Positions 59,278 through 64,000 of a DNA stretch of 64,000 nucleotides are shown in pieces; positions within the stretch are counted from its first letter, which is position 1, and each line of letters starts with the position of its first letter. The DNA comes from Terfezia claveryi (lineage: Eukaryota > Ascomycota > Pezizomycetes > Pezizales > Pezizaceae): assembly GCA_015179025.1 (NCBI GenBank), contig WHUX01000130.1, positions 1-64,000 on the forward strand, read 5' to 3'. A program made the translations under genes and the position numbers. The notes under the pieces were generated by a model, which searched no databases, was not told the origin of the DNA, and worked only from the letters and a program-made list of their open reading frames with translations.

Positions 59278-60401
59278 TCACGTAGGACTAAGCCCCGCAG
59301 CCTTACTCCTCCTCCTCTTAATCTTCGGCGCCCCCTCTCTCCCCTGCCCCTGCCCCTGCCCTGCGCCCAAGCCCGGTGGTACCTGCCCCATAACCGGCAC
59401 CCCAGCCCCGCCCTTTCCCCCCGCTGCCCCCACCACCGGCCCGGACGCACCAGGTATACCCATACTCTTCCCCTCAACAATACTCGAATTCACACTCTCT
59501 GTCTTCTTTGCACTATTCGCAAAACTATTCATCTGCGATGCTGGCAACGGAGCTGGCGGAGGCGGGGGTGGTGAGTCCATATACTCCGAACCGTGTTTCA
59601 GCGAGAGTAAGACACTGGACCACATATTTCCAATTTCATTCCAATCCTCTCTACTCGGGAGGATCGATCTCGAGCTTACCGTAGTCGCTGTTGATTGTGA
59701 TTGTGTTGTTGGGTTGTTGTTTGAGGTCGACTGCGACTGGGACGGCGTCGGAATCCGACTCGGAGGTTGCGTAGTAACCTGTGACGGCGGAAGTGTTTTC
59801 TCCGCTTGAGAACCACTCCCCCCCCTTGCCCCGCGACAGTAGTAGGAGGTGGTATATAGTAATGTCCCATCCCGGGAGTCCATCTAGCCAACTCCCTCGC
59901 CTTCCGCAATGCATTTCTCAGATGGCTCACCACAGCTAACTGCCTGCTCTCCAGCACCGACCCTACCCTCGGAGCGGGATAAATATTCTCGCCCACAACA
60001 AAAAACACGCCTTCGACTCTAACATCCTCGACTTTCCCGTCCGCCGCATCTGGCCTCTCCCCCAAATCAAATTTTGGCAGTCTCCGGCCTCGGCGAAACT
60101 GCTTCCGGATAGCAAAGAAATTTGATTCGGGCGCTTCCATTGCAATAACGAATTCAAGCCCCGTCATGGCTCTGAGTCGGGCTTCGAGGGCTTCCCGGGA
60201 GTGCAGGAGCATGGAGAGCGCGGGGTTGTATTGGGCTTGGGTCCAAAGGGACCCGTTGTTACTGAGGCGGTCGAAGAAAGGGGACTCCCGGAAGTAGAGG
60301 AGGGCGGTCATAGAGGTGAGGGTGCCGCCGAAGAATTGATGGTAGAGGCCGGGGGAGCGCCAGACGATTTCGTCAAGGGGTTCGGAGGATTGATGAGCCA
60401 T
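59278..60401 (-). CDS. MED6: Mediator complex subunit 6, frame interrupted once
   Basis: The N-terminal part from ATG 60401 is clear MED6: LDEIVWRSPGLYHQFFGG, SPFFDRLSNNGSLWTQAQYN, MTGLEFVIAMEAPESNFFAI and RKQFRRGRRLP, then GVFFVVGENIYPAP and WTPGMGHYYIPPP. After about residue 190 the family-like Pro/Ser/Gln-rich tail continues in another frame (59883-59278), ending RRRSKAAGLSPT. The switch lies at a run of eight G (plus-strand C run 59818-59825). Nine G would restore one frame. A 59-nt intron starting GTCGCG and ending CACAG would also do so, but its donor is poor. MED6 sits in the Mediator head and links to RNA polymerase II. Convergent with the Dpb3-like gene. Confidence 0.82.
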
Positions 60402-60768
60402 GGTAGAGGAGTGGACCTGGAATACGGGAGTGAGGGTGCCGGGCTGTGGATCGCAATGTCGTGCGTGGGGGTCGTTAGATTGAAGATGTGTTTGAACTCA
60501 ACGATCGCGTGACGGGGACGCTAGAACACGATCGGCACTCAAAGCGAAACGACGGACGGCAGCATCCCTGACAACGGGTAGCGGTACCTAACGGGTAACA
60601 CGCCAGCGATTGTTTATACCAAGAGAGTGTAAATATTAACTCCATATTATCTATAAACAGACTATATACTCTAATACTCAGGAGCTGCATCGCTTCGAAG
60701 CTACCAAGTGTTCTATTTACCAATTCTCATTACTAAGGCCTATATCTCCACGATAGATACCAGTAAAA

Positions 60769-62831
60769 TCAACTACAATACGCTGCGCCATCTGGCTCAA
60801 TATAACAACAAGACTTCATTCGTCCGTATTTTGCTTGCCAGGCGAAAAAGTAAAGCAAGACTGCGAGAGGTTGTCCAACTAGACAAAACGCCACCCTAAA
60901 AATCATCAGCTCACCATCTCAGAACGGTACTCTTTATTGGAGAGTCCATACTCACCAAAAGATCGCATTTCCAATGACACTCATCCTCCCTTTCTCAAGT
61001 GGGGCCGTTATGGCAATCAATGGTATTTGAAACATCATTCCAGCAAATGCAACGCCTGTTAATCCGTGATGGTCAGTGGAGGTTCTTTTGCACATTGATT
61101 CCCATATGATACCATACCAATGATATTATGGGTCGGCACCCCAACCAGTAACTCGTGTAAAAATGCACTAAATGTAAAAACGATTATACTTGCGGCACGA
61201 GGATTGACTCCACGTCCAACAAGTGGTGCGTAAATGTGACGTCTCATAAAGTGGTAGACAGGCTTGTTCCATAGCTGAATACCGGAGCTGGTAAGTAAGA
61301 ATCCCATCTTTGTGGATCTGGAGATATTTACCTTCCAATAAGTGCCCAGAGAACCAGAATTCCACCAACTGTCACATGATCAGTATGTGCCTCAAAACAA
61401 AAAAGGTTACATGATGTACATACTCTGTGTAAAATTCCCGATCCCCAAACCGAAGAAGCTCCGCAAGGGCATTCAGTCCACTTTGGAATAACGCAAAAAA
61501 CCTGTAACCTGTTAGTGAATCATCCCCTTCCTTGGACCTCGGCACAGCTTACCCGGCCAGCCAAATCACCAATGAGATTGTACTTAATTTCATTAATCTT
61601 TCCAGAATAACTGGTAAATTTAATTTATCCATTGCGTGCAATGAATTTCTCAAGGTCGGCACTGCATATTGCGCCGAGAGGAACCATATTGCCAGACTTA
61701 GGCCAACAGCCTCCGCTACTCGCTTCAAGAAGAAACTCCTCCTAAACCTTGGAGACCGCGGATACACTGGCTGGTATACCAGAGTTGGTGCCCACCAAAA
61801 GTAGCATAAGTTTTTGAGGGTAATGTTGTGTGGGTATGGGCACGAGGCATAAATCTCCGGTGTGGGATACCCTTCAAGGTAAGCATCTCTGTAATTCGAA
61901 AGTCAGATCTGTAGGGTGTAACAACAATCAAAAGAATAAGTTAGGATATACCGTAGATCTCGGTTTGTAAATGCATAAGATAGTTGCTTCATCCATACAA
62001 TAACTATTCTCACCCACACGTCAGTACCCCACACGGGTCCGCATGGTTCCTAAAGAAGCCCTACCTGCATGAAACTCGCATAATGTCCCCACCATTGGAT
62101 GATGGATGTTGTAGTAAACCACATAATTCGCCACACCCAAGCTCAGGGTCGCATTGACGGCATGAGCACATGCAATCAGCAACCAGGCCGCCCTTAGCTT
62201 TGGGGGCTCCTCATCTTTCTTTGTTCGTGACTGCGCTAAGCGAGCTTGTGAAGCTGCAACGATCTCTATTAGGTACGCGACAAACAGGTGAGCGGGGATG
62301 AGGAAGTAGAGAAGAGCTCCCATTCGGATGTCGCCGGCCCGTATATCGTGTTGTAGGCTGATTATAAAACCATACTGCAAGCCATGTCCACATTAGCAAG
62401 GATGATCGCTCAAACCCAGGGTGGGAATGAGGCCAACCTTCATGTAGTTCTCCATTACAAGCCTGAGATTTCCCACAACTGTGAAGGGTACGTTAGCTTG
62501 GTTCGAAAAAGGAGTTGGTAAGGTACAACTTACTCAAAACAAGAACCATAAGGTTTCTGAAACCCAGAAAGGAGGGAACATCGACCGCTTCATGGGAGAG
62601 ACAAGATGTTCTGGGTTTGGAATGTATTGCGAAGACATGCTTATATTTCCTGTCCAGAGCTTCCTTCCTCTTTCTTTTCAATTCTTCCAGCGATGGTTCA
62701 GTCTCGACAGGATTTGTTGGGGTGGCAATCGCCACAGGATTCCCGTCGGCTCGGAGGTGGGATTCTGAAGAATTGGCCTCTCCAGCTATTCCAGTCGAGC
62801 TGCCCACATCTGTGCGGACTTTCGTGGCCAT
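60769..62831 (-). CDS. DGAT1: Diacylglycerol O-acyltransferase 1 (DGAT1, MBOAT family)
   Basis: Ten exons on the minus strand: 62831-62534, 62478-62438, 62374-62065, 62003-61952, 61888-61553, 61501-61424, 61368-61332, 61274-61118, 61055-60956 and 60895-60769. All nine junctions keep frame, giving 511 aa; introns are 41-63 nt. The enzyme makes triacylglycerol from diacylglycerol and acyl-CoA in the ER membrane. Family marks: HSKPRTSCLS and FLGFRNLMVLVL before the first membrane helix, NLRLVMENYMKYG, CEFHAVIVWMKQLSYAFTNR, the FYxDWWN signature (REFYTDWWNSGSLGTYWKLW), the presumed catalytic His in FSAFLHELLVGVPTHNIIG, and the last helix FCLVGQPLAVLLYFFAW. It is closer to DGAT1 than to sterol acyltransferases, which lack the VGVPTHN and GMMFQIP pattern. 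The N-terminus (about residues 1-60) is hydrophilic and disordered, as usual. Confidence 0.94.
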
Positions 62832-63591
62832 TTGTTGAACCTCCTTTCAAGATTCAGGAGTTGAGACTGGAGCCGCTGGAAGCTCACAAGCTCGAGCTAC
62901 CCTGGTGGAGTTGCGGTAATGGGGGAACACTGGCTTTGGGTCGGGAGGAAACAAGCGACAAGCAACGCGGGTCTCGTTGTGTAGCTTAGGAACATAGAGA
63001 AATATAAAGCAATCCATTGGAACAAATTGCTCCTCTATTGTGCTATATAATTTCTGCAGCAGGAAAAAAAAAACAACGCTGGCACTGACCAAACAATTCA
63101 GTTGAAACATGATCCGAGCTTGACATGTGATTCACCGAATATATAAACGTCCGAAACCTGAGCGGTCACATCGACTCGGATGTCCCAAGAGTGATCGACT
63201 CGAGGATATAGATTTTCCCCTCCTCGCTACGCAGGAGCTGTAGCAATCACTGAATTGGCATCAGTAGAAATTTGCTAGCAGCGATTTCCACTGCACGGGG
63301 AACTGTGTACGGAAAAGTGCACGACGCGAATAATCCAAAGTAGTAAGGGAGTCAGTCCACACAGAAAATTACCTACAGCTTGAGCCGAAAGAGCAATAAT
63401 AGTTTTGTGAGAAAAATAAAGTGAATGAGACTCCAATTCGTCTATCCTCACACAATTGATGCGAACAGTATCATAAACAAATGCGACTGCTATGTATTCA
63501 CAGTGCTTATCAAATGTCTCTAGTTCTTATGTTACAGCACAGTGCTGTCTACACAAGACGCATGATGCCCTGATCATGCCGAAATACACAT
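62832..63591. other. Intergenic region
   Basis: Lies between the DGAT1 start (-) and the end of the mS35 gene (-). Short frames on either strand have no family likeness. The DGAT1 promoter should be here. Confidence 0.5.
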
Positions 63592-64000
63592 TCATACATT
63601 TGAGTGGTATTCTCTACCGTTCATTTGCTGCGTCCCCATTACTGCAACCCCCATTTGCCGCATCCTCATCTCTTTCAATGCTTCCCTCTTCTTCTTCGTC
63701 ATCTGCCATTCCACTGGGAACTTTGGCTTGATTCTAAACTTTTTCTCGAAATGCCTGAAATCGAGGGGAATATCTTCAAAATCATCGGTCAGATCCTGTT
63801 ATTGATCGTGATTAGCGCCTATATATATCCCAGCATCAAGATCTCAGTTACCTTTGCTTCCACCAATAGCTTGTCCAATAGGTCGCTGAGATACCGTTTA
63901 TTCTGCGCCTGAGTCTCAAACATCTCACATGACATGTGCACAAGATCCTTTTCTGGGTTGTATCTCACCCCAGCCAATTTGATCAGCTTCCGCCGTGATA
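63592..64000 (-). CDS. RSM24: Mitochondrial ribosomal protein mS35 (Rsm24-like), 3' part
   Basis: Two exons are visible: 64000-63852 (open at the window edge) and 63795-63592, separated by a 56-nt intron (GTAACT to AACAG). The visible 116 residues read RRKLIKLAGVRYNPEKDLVH, then MSCEMFETQAQNKRYLSDLL, DKLLVEAK, DDFEDIPLDFRHFEKKF and KPKFPVEWQMTKKKREAL. This matches the C-terminal part of fungal mS35: the LAGxRY and AQNKRYL blocks followed by the FEDxPxDFRH motif. It is a component of the mitochondrial small subunit. The N-terminal part and start lie beyond position 64000. Confidence 0.85.

Overview
The window is nuclear DNA of a filamentous ascomycete (Pezizomycotina). The inference rests on short introns of about 50-106 nt with GT-AG ends and TACTAAC/CTAAC-type branch sites, fungal-type orthologues (NDUFA12, LSm7, DGAT1, MED6, uS14m, mS35), and long AT-rich tracts of nested LTR retrotransposons whose open frames are broken largely by transitions, as expected of repeat-induced point mutation (RIP). 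The species cannot be fixed from this sequence. No tRNA, rRNA or CRISPR array was recognised.

Positions 1 to about 46.7 kb are a retrotransposon nest. Three related chromoviral Ty3/gypsy elements lie on the + strand: E1 (4028-10229, target duplication CCTAA), E2 (13211-19570, duplication CTATC) and E3 (21068 to about 25573, 3' end lost). A second family is represented by E4 (31683-40692, + strand, duplication TCTAG) and by a truncated minus-strand copy B (about 25573-28694). A third, older chromoviral family lies on the minus strand in two copies. Copy III-1 is 11095-21067, split by E2 and cut by E3. Copy III-2 is 28835-45452, split by E4 and by a fold-back element (about 43505-45307). Degenerate gag/protease sequence of another element fills 1 to about 2.15 kb.

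Positions 46.7-64 kb are single-copy and gene-dense. In order: a broken HIS1 copy (-), mitochondrial ribosomal protein uS14m (+), a TPR protein resembling Mgr3 (-), complex I subunit NDUFA12 (-) head-to-head with RNase P/MRP subunit Pop4 (+), LSm7 (-) head-to-head with U2AF35 (+), a 2.6-kb gene-free stretch with a Tc1/mariner-type MITE, a Dpb3-like histone-fold protein (+), Mediator subunit 6 (-), diacylglycerol acyltransferase DGAT1 (-), and the 3' part of mitochondrial ribosomal protein mS35 (-), which runs off the right edge. Most exon structures were rebuilt by hand and keep frame throughout.

The most notable signals are in E1-E3. All three carry a textbook -1 ribosomal frameshift signal at the gag/pol junction (GGGAAAA plus a 13-bp bulged stem). 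All three also carry a 9-nt site two bases after the 5' LTR that is complementary, with covariation, to a site 40-42 nt downstream of the LTR TATA box. That is the arrangement expected for Tf1-type self-primed reverse transcription. Their LTRs are strings of consecutive hairpins. E4 has Gcn4/AP-1-type TGACTCA sites in tandem in its LTR, an antisense ORF in its leader, and extra zinc-knuckle motifs between RNase H and integrase.
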